DNA of 37,346 nucleotides from CAYRGQ01 sp964444885. GTDB lineage: Bacteria; Bacteroidota; Bacteroidia; Sphingobacteriales; Sphingobacteriaceae. The translations under genes were made by a program, and so were the position numbers. This document shows positions 16,853 through 26,300 of the stretch, one piece after another (position 1 is the stretch's first letter; every line of letters starts with the position of its first letter). The notes beneath the pieces were generated by a model. The model was not told the origin of the DNA, made no database searches, and saw only the letters and a list, made by a program, of their open reading frames with translations. The stretch spans positions 1-37,346 of the forward strand of contig CAYUIZ010000018.1 in assembly GCA_964444885.1 (NCBI GenBank), given 5' to 3'.

Positions 16853-18127
16853 ATGGTATCGCGCGCTTACCACTTGCAAGACAGCGAGTCGTTCACCCAA
16901 AAAGCATTGCAATGGGCCTCCCGTTTTGAAAGCGCGTGCTACCTGGATTCTAACGGCTACCGGGATAACTATGGCAACATTAACGTGTTTATTGCCGTGG
17001 GCGCATCCAATTCGCTCCTGGCAACCGAGGGCGACACCTTTGCCAGTATACAGCGCTTTGTAGACCAGCATCCCAACGAGTGGATTCCGGGGTTTTTCAG
17101 CTACGACTTAAAGAACGAAATCGAGGCACTGGAGTCCCAGCACCCGAACCTAACGGGTTTTCCGGAAGCTTATTTTTTCGCTCCCACGGCAACGCTACTC
17201 ATCGGCAAGTACAATGTGGAGATTAAAAGCGAAAGCCCGGACGAAGTCATCAAGGCGATCGAAGCGACGCAAATCGAAGATCAAGCCCTGGGCTTTGAAG
17301 GGCGCTTGCGCTACCGTATGAGCCGTTCGGAATACGTGGACGCTTTCCAGCATTTGCAGGCTCACATCCGTCAGGGCGACATCTACGAAATCAATCTCTG
17401 CCAGGAATTCTACGCCGAAAAGACGAAGATCAACCCGCTAGAGGCCTACAAAAGACTGAACGCCATATCGCCAACACCATTTTCCTGTTTTTTCAGACAT
17501 AAGCACCATTACCTCCTGTCTGCATCGCCCGAGCGCTTCCTATCCAAGAACGGCACTACCCTGCTGTCCCAACCGATCAAGGGCACCGCACCCCGAGGTA
17601 AGGAAGCCGTCGAGGATCAGCAAAACAAAGACGCGCTAGCACGCAATCCCAAGGAAGTGAGCGAAAACATCATGATCGTCGACCTCGTTCGCAATGACCT
17701 GACCAAAAGCGCCAAGCCGGGAACCGTCAAAGCATCGAATTTGCTGGATGTGCAAAGTTTTCGGCAAGTCCACCAATTGATTTCCACGGTTACCGCCCAA
17801 GTCGACGAAAACCTCTCGGCCACGCAGATTCTAAAAAACACGTTCCCTCCCGGTTCGATGACCGGCGCGCCTAAGATCAGCGCCATGAAATTGATTGATC
17901 AGTATGAAAAAAGCCGCCGCGGCATCTACGCCGGCGGCCTCGGATATTTTGGTCCGCAGGGGAATTTTGATTTCAGCGTGGTGATCCGTACCTTGTTATA
18001 CAACGCCGAAACTGGCTATCTTTCCTTCCATACGGGTGGCGCCATTACCGCCGAAGCCAATGCTGAAAAAGAGTACGACGAGTGCCTACTGAAAGGAAAG
18101 GCGATCTTCGAAATGCTAAAAAGCTAG
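16853..18127 (+). CDS. pabB: Aminodeoxychorismate synthase component I (PabB-like)
   Basis: PabB converts chorismate, with ammonia from a glutaminase subunit, to aminodeoxychorismate for folate synthesis. The 424-residue product is a chorismate-binding enzyme: the N-terminal domain is divergent, and the C-terminal part (about 150-420) has the YRMSRSEYVDAFQHLQAHIRQGDIYEINL stretch (split here by family variation), the PIKGTAPRG motif whose Lys is typical of PabB-type enzymes, the VDLVRNDL segment, the TFPPGSMTGAPK loop and the C-terminal GGAIT motif. These favour PabB over TrpE, though a TrpE or isochorismate synthase role is not excluded. No PabA or PabC gene is next to it. It follows purA by 16 bases and converges on the M16 pair. 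Confidence 0.87.
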   Translation: MVSRAYHLQDSESFTQKALQWASRFESACYLDSNGYRDNYGNINVFIAVGASNSLLATEGDTFASIQRFVDQHPNEWIPGFFSYDLKNEIEALESQHPNLTGFPEAYFFAPTATLLIGKYNVEIKSESPDEVIKAIEATQIEDQALGFEGRLRYRMSRSEYVDAFQHLQAHIRQGDIYEINLCQEFYAEKTKINPLEAYKRLNAISPTPFSCFFRHKHHYLLSASPERFLSKNGTTLLSQPIKGTAPRGKEAVEDQQNKDALARNPKEVSENIMIVDLVRNDLTKSAKPGTVKASNLLDVQSFRQVHQLISTVTAQVDENLSATQILKNTFPPGSMTGAPKISAMKLIDQYEKSRRGIYAGGLGYFGPQGNFDFSVVIRTLLYNAETGYLSFHTGGAITAEANAEKEYDECLLKGKAIFEMLKS

Positions 18128-18151
18128 GCTGTGTCGCCAGCCGGAAAGCAG

Positions 18152-19435
18152 CTAGGCATCCTTTCCGACCACCACTTTCGCCATCTTGTCGAAATCCAGA
18201 TAGGTGTTTGCGATACGCATGACCGCCTCGGCATCCATCCGTTTGATCGTATCCACGTAGTAATCGTAGTAATCAATATCCAGCCCGGAGAAAAACACAT
18301 TTTTAAACTTGTCGCCATGGGCGAAAATGTTCTCCAGACTGCCGAGCATTGATCCCAGGATATAGCTTTTCACCACCTCCAGTTCCTCCGCGCTTACCGG
18401 CTCCGACCGCAACCGCCCGATTTCCTTCTCGATTTCGACGAGCGTGGCGCGCGTCGAGTCAGCCCCTACCTCCGTAGCAATCGTTAGGTAGGCGCCGTGC
18501 TGCAAGGATACGATGCCCGACCCGATGCCATAGGTGTATCCCTTGTCTTCCCGGATATTGGCCATCAACCTGCTTCCGAAGTAACCGCCCAGCAAAATAT
18601 TGACAAGCTGTAATGCCGGAAAATCGGCATGCGATCGGCCGATCGTCCGGTTGCCAAGACGGATGGCCGACTGCAGGGCTTTAGGCCGGGGCAAATAAGT
18701 AAGCGGACTCGGATCAGCCGGGGGAGGCTGGGGATTGCTCCCCTGCGCATACGGGCTAGCTACGGGCCAGCCTTCCTCAAAATGCAAACGAAGCGCATCA
18801 ACCAGCGCCGCATTTATCTTGCCCGAGACAATGATGGTACAGTTAGCCGGCGTGAACTGCTTTCGGTATAAACTGCGCAGGTCATCCTGTTTAATCTGGT
18901 CGTAGTCCTCCACTTCGGGCACGATACCATAGCGGTTGGACCCAAAAATTGCCGTTCCGAACGCCCGCCGCGCCACGAAGTCGTTCTTCTGCAAGGATAC
19001 TTGGAGCCGTTGCTTCCCGTTGCGTATGTAGGTATTGAGTTCCCGTTCCGGAAACGTTGATTCGGTCAGGATGCTTTTCAGCAAAGGCAGGAGCTTGGGC
19101 GTATGCTTGTTCAGCGAAAACAGCTTGAGCGACGAATGGTCGTGGCTGAACTCGGGCAGCAGGTAGGCACCGTAGAAATCCACGGTATCCACAATTTGCG
19201 CGTGCGTATAGTTCGCGGTGCCGTCAAGCAACATACCGCAAGCCACGGTGTGCGGCAAGGTATGCTCCCCGCCGGAATAGTCATTGCCGAAAACCCATTC
19301 GATGCGTGTCAATTCCTGACTGCCACCATCAATCAAAAACAGGGTGGCGCCATTGCTCAAGGATAGGCGTTCGGGGCGTATGAGCTCGAACCCGGCGATG
19401 GGGTGTGACGCCGGGGGTATGGTTCTATCGATCAT
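18152..19435 (-). CDS. M16 family peptidase-like subunit lacking the zinc site
   Basis: The 427-residue product has the two-lobed M16 (insulinase/mitochondrial processing peptidase) fold but the position of the HxxEH motif reads LPHTVACGMLLDGT, so the zinc ligands are missing. The later conserved segments are recognisable, including LGNRTIGRSHADFPALQLVNILLGGYFGSRL (a run of smaller blocks) and the EDKGYTYGIGSG stretch typical of the substrate-holding partner. It has no signal peptide. Its start overlaps the end of the upstream catalytic gene by 11 bases, so the two are co-translated and probably form a heterodimer in which this subunit shapes the chamber and the other cuts. Confidence 0.88.
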   Translation of the reverse strand: MIDRTIPPASHPIAGFELIRPERLSLSNGATLFLIDGGSQELTRIEWVFGNDYSGGEHTLPHTVACGMLLDGTANYTHAQIVDTVDFYGAYLLPEFSHDHSSLKLFSLNKHTPKLLPLLKSILTESTFPERELNTYIRNGKQRLQVSLQKNDFVARRAFGTAIFGSNRYGIVPEVEDYDQIKQDDLRSLYRKQFTPANCTIIVSGKINAALVDALRLHFEEGWPVASPYAQGSNPQPPPADPSPLTYLPRPKALQSAIRLGNRTIGRSHADFPALQLVNILLGGYFGSRLMANIREDKGYTYGIGSGIVSLQHGAYLTIATEVGADSTRATLVEIEKEIGRLRSEPVSAEELEVVKSYILGSMLGSLENIFAHGDKFKNVFFSGLDIDYYDYYVDTIKRMDAEAVMRIANTYLDFDKMAKVVVGKDA

Positions 19436-20675
19436 CTTCTGGCTGGGCTAAATAAACAAGGGTGTTGGAGTTTTCAGCACGAAAAATAGACTGGGCTACC
19501 CGCTGCACGTCGTCCGCCGTCACATCGGCATATTTCGCAATATCGCGGTTATAGTCTTCGGCGTCTCCGAGCAACTCGTAATACGCTAGGTTCATCGCCT
19601 TGTTGAGGATGCTCATCTGCGAAAACTCGAAATTGGATTCAATCCTGTTTTTCGTTTTTTCGAGTTCTTCCGGCGTCACTAGCTGGTCTTTAATAGCGGC
19701 GAGCACGCGCCAAATAGCCGCTTCAGCATCGGCTACGGATACTTGAGGCAATGGCTTGCCCTCGATGACCACGAGGCTAGTGTCGATGCTGTCCGTGCTG
19801 TACGCGTTTACCTGGCTAAACAGCTCTTCTTCCTTGACCAGGCTGCGGAACAAGCGCGCGGACTGACCGCTTCCCAACAGGTCGGTCAGCAGGTCGGTAG
19901 CGTGATAATCCGCGTCCAGGCGTGCCGGCCCGTGAAACGCGATATAAATGGCGTTGACAGGCACGGCTGCCTCCACCACTTCACGTCTGGCCTCCGTCTG
20001 CGCAGGTTCCTGCGGCAGGGAGCGGACAAGTGGCTGTTCGCCAGGAATCAGGCCGAACCATTTTTCCACCAATTGCCGGACTGCGTGGGTATCGATGTCG
20101 CCGGCAATCACCAGTATCGCATTGCTCGGGTTGTAATGCTTCGCAAAAAAGTCGCGCACATCGTCCATGCGGGCATTTTCGATATGCGACAGTTCCTTGC
20201 CAATGGTAGCCCAGCGGTAGGGATGCGCTTGGTAGGCCATCGGTCTTAGGCGCAGCCAAACGTCGCCATACGGCTGGTTGAGATAGCGTTGCTTAAACTC
20301 TTCGCAGACGACATTGCGCTGTACTTCGAGACCCTTTTCGTCAAATGCCAAGCCCAGCATCCGATCACTCTCCAGCCATAGTGCGGTTTCGAGATTAATC
20401 GCTGGCAAGCTCAGGTAATAGTTCGTGATGTCATTGCTGGTAAACGCGTTATTTTCACCGCCGACCTGCTGCAATGGACCGTCGTAACTGGGGATATTGA
20501 CAGACCCGCTAAACATGAGGTGCTCAAACAAATGAGCGAAACCAGTTTGTTGGGGATCCTCATCGCGGGCCCCCACACCATACAGGACGTTGACCACGGC
20601 CATTGGCGTAGCATGGTCTTCGTGCACGATCACGCGCAGTCCATTGTTGAGGGTAAATTTACTGAACGGTACCAT
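19425..20675 (-). CDS. M16 family zinc peptidase, catalytic subunit
   Basis: This 416-residue protein is an M16 peptidase with the inverted zinc motif HLFEH (H48, E51, H52) in GFAHLFEHLMFSGS; the third ligand is probably the Glu in NVVCEEFKQR around residue 128. The C-terminal lobe carries the substrate-binding half (LTDLLGSGQSARLFRSLVKE). No signal peptide is visible, so it appears cytoplasmic unless exported by another route. It overlaps the non-catalytic partner gene by 11 bases. A -7 element TAGGTTTG lies on the minus strand at 20716-20723. The substrate is unknown; degradation of small peptides is likely from the family. Confidence 0.92.
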   Translation of the reverse strand: MVPFSKFTLNNGLRVIVHEDHATPMAVVNVLYGVGARDEDPQQTGFAHLFEHLMFSGSVNIPSYDGPLQQVGGENNAFTSNDITNYYLSLPAINLETALWLESDRMLGLAFDEKGLEVQRNVVCEEFKQRYLNQPYGDVWLRLRPMAYQAHPYRWATIGKELSHIENARMDDVRDFFAKHYNPSNAILVIAGDIDTHAVRQLVEKWFGLIPGEQPLVRSLPQEPAQTEARREVVEAAVPVNAIYIAFHGPARLDADYHATDLLTDLLGSGQSARLFRSLVKEEELFSQVNAYSTDSIDTSLVVIEGKPLPQVSVADAEAAIWRVLAAIKDQLVTPEELEKTKNRIESNFEFSQMSILNKAMNLAYYELLGDAEDYNRDIAKYADVTADDVQRVAQSIFRAENSNTLVYLAQPEDDR

Positions 20676-20715
20676 GTTGTTGCTTCGGGGTTTCGTTGTC
20701 GTCTGATTCGGAGTG

Positions 20716-20723
20716 CAAACCTA
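20716..20723 (-). promoter_or_regulatory. -7 element upstream of the M16 pair
   Basis: TAGGTTTG on the minus strand matches TAnnTTTG exactly; no good TTTG lies 19-21 bases further upstream. Transcription would start near 20709, leaving a leader of about 34 bases. Confidence 0.4.
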
Positions 20724-20918
20724 CTTAATTTAATCCGAAAACCGAGTGGCCGACACTTTTCTGCCGCGCCAAAAACAGCCCCCGGTATAGGTAGCCATAA
20801 GGTCCGTGATGGTAGAAATACGGTTAGCAAATCGCGAAAACGCCGCGAATACCAGTTGGGGCTAAGTCGCGCGCCGGCCCGTACAAAACCATTCCGTCCT
20901 GTCCGGTGTTATCCTTGC

Positions 20919-21062
20919 ATGAAACGCGCATTTTTCAAAACGCTGGTCCGGATCAACAACCGCGTATTACCTAAACTGTCTGGCAAGGATCCCAGCAAGC
21001 TCAGCAAGGCACAACAGGCCATTCTGGCTTATCGGTATTGGGCGTTAGTCAATTCCCTCTGA
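20919..21062 (+). CDS. 47-residue basic protein, often mislabelled SsrA-binding protein
   Basis: From the ATG at 20919 this gives 47 residues rich in Lys and Arg, starting MKRAFFKTLVRINNRVLP and ending AYRYWALVNSL. It resembles a small conserved protein of Bacteroidota that I recall being labelled 'SsrA-binding protein' in automatic annotation, although it is far too short to be SmpB and lacks its fold. The frame is open much further upstream (to 20520), but that part runs antisense to the M16 gene and is a shadow. Its last 18 bases overlap the end of the convergent terC-like gene (21045-21062). Function unknown; the basic N-terminus and amphipathic helices would suit nucleic-acid or membrane binding. 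Confidence 0.75.
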   Translation: MKRAFFKTLVRINNRVLPKLSGKDPSKLSKAQQAILAYRYWALVNSL

Positions 21063-21836
21063 CGGGTTGCCTCCGATGGCCTCACGGCTTTTACGCCGGT
21101 TGAGCGTGGAGCGGATATTGAGGTACTCCACAAGCACGGAGAACGCCATCGCAAAGTAGATATAGCCTTTCGGGATGTGCTGCTCGAAGGCTTCCGCCGT
21201 CAGGGACACGCCAATCAGCAGCAAAAACGCGAGCGCCAGCATCTTGACGGTTGGGTGCTTATTGACAAAATCGCTAATCGTCTTGGCCGATATCATCATG
21301 ACAACCACCGCGATAATGACCGCCGCAATCATCACGCCGATATCGTCCACCATGCCGACGGCGGTAATAACCGAATCGAGGGAGAACACCAAATCGAGGA
21401 TCAGGATTTGCATGATCACGTTGCCAAAAGTGATGGCCTTGCCTTTGATCTGATGGCGTTCCTCTTCGCCCTCCACCCGGGTATGGATTTCGGTTACGCT
21501 TTTGTAAATCAGGAAGAGTCCCCCAGATAGCAGGATTAAATCCCTCCCCGATAAGGTGAGGTATCTATTCCACGTCTCGGACGTGACTTGCACCCACTCG
21601 GCCGCATTAAATAAAGGCTCCGTGAGCGACATGATCCACTGTAGGGAAAACAACAGGCCTACGCGCATAAACATGGCGAGCAACAGGCCGAGCTGGCGCG
21701 CCCTTTTTTGCTGTTCTGCGGGTAGTTTGCCGCTGAGGATGGAAATAAAAACAATGTTGTCGATGCCAAGGACGATTTCCAGAACGGTCAGCGTGACCAA
21801 GGAAATCCAGATTTCGGGATTAGCGAGCCATTCCAT
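21045..21836 (-). CDS. TerC family integral membrane protein
   Basis: TerC proteins are multi-helix membrane proteins; relatives such as Alx and MeeF export manganese, possibly to metallate exported proteins, while the name comes from tellurite resistance. The 263-residue product has about seven membrane helices and the two family signatures with buried acids, LEIVLGIDNIVF (D26) and ILDLVFSLDSVITAVGM. The C-terminal tail is basic. Its 3' end overlaps the small basic gene on the other strand by 18 bases. The leader predicted from the promoter is only about 14 bases, too short for a manganese-sensing yybP-ykoY riboswitch, which controls some relatives. Confidence 0.9.
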   Translation of the reverse strand: MEWLANPEIWISLVTLTVLEIVLGIDNIVFISILSGKLPAEQQKRARQLGLLLAMFMRVGLLFSLQWIMSLTEPLFNAAEWVQVTSETWNRYLTLSGRDLILLSGGLFLIYKSVTEIHTRVEGEEERHQIKGKAITFGNVIMQILILDLVFSLDSVITAVGMVDDIGVMIAAVIIAVVVMMISAKTISDFVNKHPTVKMLALAFLLLIGVSLTAEAFEQHIPKGYIYFAMAFSVLVEYLNIRSTLNRRKSREAIGGNPSEGID

Positions 21837-21856
21837 ACAGGGTGTTTTTTACGGCG

Positions 21857-21889
21857 TAAATGTACACATTGATTTTTTATATGCACAAA
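21857..21889 (-). promoter_or_regulatory. Bacteroidota-type promoter of the terC-like gene
   Basis: On the minus strand TTTG (21886-21889) is followed after 21 bases by TACATTTA (21857-21864), one base from the TAnnTTTG consensus. Transcription would start near 21850. The -33 element touches the end of the hairpin downstream of the acyl-CoA dehydrogenase gene, so termination and initiation are back to back. Confidence 0.55.
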
Positions 21890-21917
21890 TGGCGGCACCA
21901 AATTTTGGTACCGCCAT
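21889..21917 (-). terminator. Hairpin downstream of the acyl-CoA dehydrogenase gene
   Basis: A 14-base stem with a one-base centre covers the whole 29 bases. On the minus-strand RNA all 14 positions pair (one as U-G), while on the plus strand the same position is a C-A mismatch, which suggests the structure is kept for the minus strand. It lies about 60 bases after the acyl-CoA dehydrogenase stop. There is no T-run after it, so it may protect the 3' end rather than terminate by itself. Confidence 0.5.
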
Positions 21918-21976
21918 CCAAACCTAAAAACAAAACAAACAAAATACCTTTCTGGTTTTCGTACCCCGCGTTTTCT

Positions 21977-23128
21977 TTACTTAAGCACCTCGCGTGCGAT
22001 GACGAGCTTTTGGATCTCCGACGTCCCTTCGCCGATGGTGCACAGCTTGGCATCCCGGTAATATTTTTCCACAGGAAAATCCTTGGTATAGCCGTATCCG
22101 CCGAAAATCTGCACGGCTTCGGTAGCGCATCGCACCGCCACTTCAGACGCATAGTACTTTGCCATCGCCGAATACTTCGTCACGTCGCCTCCCTTATTCT
22201 TAATCGCCGATGCCTGCCGGATGAGCAGTTCAGCCGCCTCGATTTCGGTTGCCATATCGGCCAGTTTGAAGGAAATACCCTGAAAGCTGGCTATGGGCTG
22301 GCCAAACTGGTGCCGCTCCTTGGCATATTTCACGGCCGCGTCAAACGCACCCTTGGCGATACCCAATGCGAGTGCCGCGATGGATATGCGGCCGCCGTCC
22401 AATACTTTCATCGCCTGCTTGAACCCGTCGCCCTCGCGCCCCAAAAGATTCGCTTTGGGAATCCGGCAATTATCGAATATCAGCTCGGTCGTTTCCGAAG
22501 CCCGCATGCCCAGCTTGTTTTCCTTCTTGCCGTGCGAAAAGCCCGCCGTACCGCGCTCCACGACAAAGGCTGACACGCCACCCGACTTCCCTTCCTCGCC
22601 TGTGCGCGCCATCACCACAAGCAGATCGCCACTTTTGCCGTGCGTAATCCAGTTTTTGGTACCCTCGATGACGTATTCGTCCCCGTCCAGCACCGCCGTA
22701 GTGCGCATGCGCAGGGCGTCCGAGCCGGTGTTCGCTTCGGTGAGGCCCCAGGCTCCAATCCATTCGGCGGAAGCCAGTTTTGGCAGCCAGCGCCGTTTCT
22801 GCTCCTCGTTGGCAAAAAGCATGATGTGCCCGGCGCAAAGCGAATTGTGGGCGGCAAGCGAAAGCCCTACCGAGCCGCACACCCGCGCCACTTCCACAAT
22901 GACGTCAACGTATTCGTGGTAACCGAGACCGGCACCTCCATATTCCTCGGGCACAAGGACACCCATGATGCCCAACTCGCCCATTGCCTTAAAGGTCTCC
23001 ATGGGAAAATGTTGCCGCTCATCCCAGTCCATCACATGCGGACGAATCGCTTTCTCTGCAAAATCCCGGACCATTTGCCGAACCATTTCCCTGTTACCGT
23101 CCGCTTCTATATCGTGTAATTGCTGCAT
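21977..23128 (-). CDS. Acyl-CoA dehydrogenase
   Basis: This FAD enzyme introduces the alpha,beta double bond in acyl-CoA and passes electrons to electron-transfer flavoprotein. The 383-residue product has the N-terminal helical domain (about 1-120), the beta domain with the FAD-contacting WGLTEANTGSDA segment and WITHGKSGD, and the C-terminal helical domain with the QIFGGYGYTKDFPVEKYYRD block and IGEGTSEIQ, which holds the catalytic Glu in the position used by short- and medium-chain enzymes. Length is typical. It is a single gene without other beta-oxidation genes nearby, so chain length or a role in branched-chain amino acid breakdown cannot be decided. Confidence 0.95.
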   Translation of the reverse strand: MQQLHDIEADGNREMVRQMVRDFAEKAIRPHVMDWDERQHFPMETFKAMGELGIMGVLVPEEYGGAGLGYHEYVDVIVEVARVCGSVGLSLAAHNSLCAGHIMLFANEEQKRRWLPKLASAEWIGAWGLTEANTGSDALRMRTTAVLDGDEYVIEGTKNWITHGKSGDLLVVMARTGEEGKSGGVSAFVVERGTAGFSHGKKENKLGMRASETTELIFDNCRIPKANLLGREGDGFKQAMKVLDGGRISIAALALGIAKGAFDAAVKYAKERHQFGQPIASFQGISFKLADMATEIEAAELLIRQASAIKNKGGDVTKYSAMAKYYASEVAVRCATEAVQIFGGYGYTKDFPVEKYYRDAKLCTIGEGTSEIQKLVIAREVLK

Positions 23129-23389
23129 GGTCTACTGTTGGTTTTAAGCAATGATAGGCAATTCACTACGGATTTAAAACCATAGAAAATACGGTGAAAC
23201 GTAGAATAAAACGGTTTCGGGTACAATTATGCAATCGGCGGGAAGTATAAGGGGAGAAATAGCCCTAACCCGACAAAAATACGTGGACGATAAATTTTTC
23301 AATTTTATAAGCACGCTGTCCCTTCGAAGGAAAAGAGGGTGCGGACGGATGTCGGCACGGGCACGGTACTGAACCGGAGAAGTCTGCGG
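23129..23389. other. Intergenic spacer, nothing firm seen
   Basis: These 261 bases lie between the start of the acyl-CoA dehydrogenase gene and the stop of the hybrid regulator gene. A weak promoter-like TATCATTG occurs on the minus strand about 20 bases before the dehydrogenase start, with TTTT 19 bases further upstream. The short palindrome CCTTCGAAGG follows the regulator gene, but it has no T-run. I found no frame or RNA fold worth calling. Confidence 0.4.
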
Positions 23390-26300
23390 TTACTTTCCGT
23401 ATTCACTGGGGCTTTTGCCGGTTTCCTTCTTAAACACCTTGCTGAAATATTGCGGATCCTGGAATCCAACTTGGCTAGCCACGTCTGCCACGCGAAACTT
23501 GCCCGTCGCGAGCAATTGGCGGGCATGCTTCATCCGAAAATCCTTAATAAATTCCGAGGGGGTTAACCCGATCAAGGCTTTCAGCTTGCGGAAAAGGTGC
23601 ACGCGGCTCAACCCTACTTGATCGCCCAGATATTCAACAGTCAAGTTGGCTTGGTCGAGATTTTCGGCCAGTATAAGCTGTAGCTTAGCCAACAGCTGCT
23701 CATCATAGCTGTTGAGCGTTCCTTCCGCGGCTACGGTCGGGTGTGGGGCCGTGCGGTATTTTTCGTGCAGGATCTTGCGGTTTTGCAGTATGTTCCTGAT
23801 CCTGGCTTTCAATTCCAAGATGCTGAACGGCTTGCTGATGTAGTCGTCTGCCCCCTGCTCCAGTCCCTCCAGTTTATGAATCTGCGAGCTACGTGCCGTC
23901 AAGAGAATTACTGGGATGTGACAAAGGTCTTTGGTAGTTTTGATCACCTTGCACAACTCATAACCGTCCATTTTTGGCATCATGACGTCACTAACGATCA
24001 AAGCAGGGCCTATACGCTGCGCCTTTTTGAGTCCTTTTTCGCCATTATTGGCGGTAGCGACTTCGTATTCGGCACCTAATTGCCCAGCAAGGTATGTACG
24101 GAGATCTTTATTGTCTTCGACTACCAAGATTATTTCACGCTCCTGGCGATCGTCGTCATGCGTCTGGTTAACGATCACGGTGTCTTGGTACTCAAGTGGT
24201 ACCGGCTTTCGGAATGGGTGTGGCGGTTCCGGTTGGGTTTGGGAGGAGGATTGCAAAGGCAGATTGATGGAAAAAGCGGTTCCCGCATTGCGTTTGCTTG
24301 CTACCGTGATGGTTCCGTCCATTACCTCTACGAGCAGCTTGGTCACCGAAAGCCCAATCCCCGCCCCATAATTACTTTTGCCTTTTTTATAAAACCGGTC
24401 GAATACCCGTTCGGCGGTCGATTCGTCCATACCTTGTCCGGTATCCGTTACTTCAAACTGGTAAATACCGTCTTGGCAAGACACATGAATGGCTATCTCG
24501 CCTCCGCTAGGCGTAAACTTGAACGCGTTAGACAACAGGTTAAAGAATATTTTCTCCAGTTTATCCCGATCGATCAACAGCGGGACCTCTTCGATATTCT
24601 GTTCGGTATAACGGAGCTTGATGCGTTGTTTATCGGCAAGGGCCTTGAAATTGTCAACGATTTCGCGCATCAGCGGAGCCAGGAAAAGCGTTTGGTGCCG
24701 CACCACGTGATGGCCCGCTTCCAGTTCCCTGATTTCCATGATCTGGTCGATGAGGTGTAGCAAACGCTTCGCATTGAAGAGCATGATCTTCAATCGGCTC
24801 CGAAGCCAGTCGTTGCCCACCCGGGCACTTATTATTTCTTCCAGGGGACTTACGATCAATGTCAATGGTGTCCTGAACTCATGCGACACATCAATAAAAT
24901 ACGTCAACTTGAGGTCGTGTATTTCCTTCCATTTTTCCTTCTCCAACTGCTCGAGCTTCAGGTGGTGCTTGAGTTGGGTACTCTTGACGGCATTGTAACG
25001 GACGACCAGGAATCCCGCTACAATCAGTATGGCATAGATCAGGTAAGCCCACGCCGTGCGCCACGGTGGGGGCAACACGACGATTCGTAGCTCAAGTGGC
25101 TCTTCATTCCAAAGCCCGTCGTTGTTGGATCCCTTGACCATGAAGGTGTAGGAACCCTCCGGGAGGCGCGTATAGGTGGCGCTTCGCCTGTTTTGGCTGT
25201 ATATCCAGTCCTCGTCAAAGCCTTCCAGGATGTAGGCGTATTGGTTGTTTTCCGGTCGTACGAAGTTTAGCGCCGCGAAGTCCAAGCTGAGTATGGATTG
25301 CGAATGGCGAAGCGTGATCGCGTCTGTTTTGTGCAACTCCTGCGCAAGTATTCCGGTTTCATCCCCGGGAAAGACCCGCTTGTTGGATACGCTGATGCTT
25401 GTGAGAACCACGGGCGGTAAATAGCTATTGTCCGGCAAGCGCAAGGGGTCCATGATGACATAACCATTGCTGCCTCCGATCAGGAATTCGCCATTCGTGG
25501 TTTTATGGAATGCACCTTCATTGATTTCCTCTAGCGGGAATCCGGATGAATAATGATAATTTTTGATTGCAGGTTCAGTCTGGGGTTGGTATTTGCTCAG
25601 GCCGGTAAGCGTTACGAACCAGAGGCTTCCCGCATCATCCTGCATGGTCCCCATGACGATATTATTGGCAAGTCCGTCGCCGGCATGGATCCGGTTGACG
25701 GCCTCCGTGGAGGGATCATAAGCCAATACCCCGGCTCCATTGGATGCAAACCACAGTGTACCCGAGTGATCTTCAAAGATGTGGTTAAACTCATCGACAA
25801 GTACCGGCTGGCCACGGATTTCCATTTGGTCCCGTTGCGAAATATCGCCCGTATGCCGATCGAACACCACAATACCCTTTCCTTTGGTCGCCAGGATCAA
25901 TTTTCCGCTTTCGGCGAGGTGTATACTCTTTACCGCATGGTTGCCAAGGTAGTCCTGCAACGCTTCCTGCCCGTCGAATTGCACAAACATTTTCGATTTC
26001 GCGTCGAAATAAAAAACGCCACCCCGGCTGTCCGTGCCCAGCCAGAGCCCACCCTGTGGATCTTGGACGATGCAGTTGATAATCGCATCGCGCATCACTT
26101 CGTAAGCAGGCTGGCCGGCGGATGGGTAGGCTACCAATGCATAGGTTTGCGGATCAAGCAGGTGCAAACCCTCCCGGAATACGCCCACCCACACTTGCCC
26201 ATCTCGATCGGTCAGCAGCGATTTGACCGTTCCGTTTGGTCTTTCCTGTTGCTGGTGGGCCGTCCGCTTCGCATCCAGGATACTGATTCCACCGCGTTCG

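Noticed and set aside
21837..21976. Manganese riboswitch (yybP-ykoY) ahead of the TerC-family gene
   Set aside because: The predicted leader is only about 14 bases and the rest of the gap is taken up by the neighbour's hairpin; no riboswitch core was seen.
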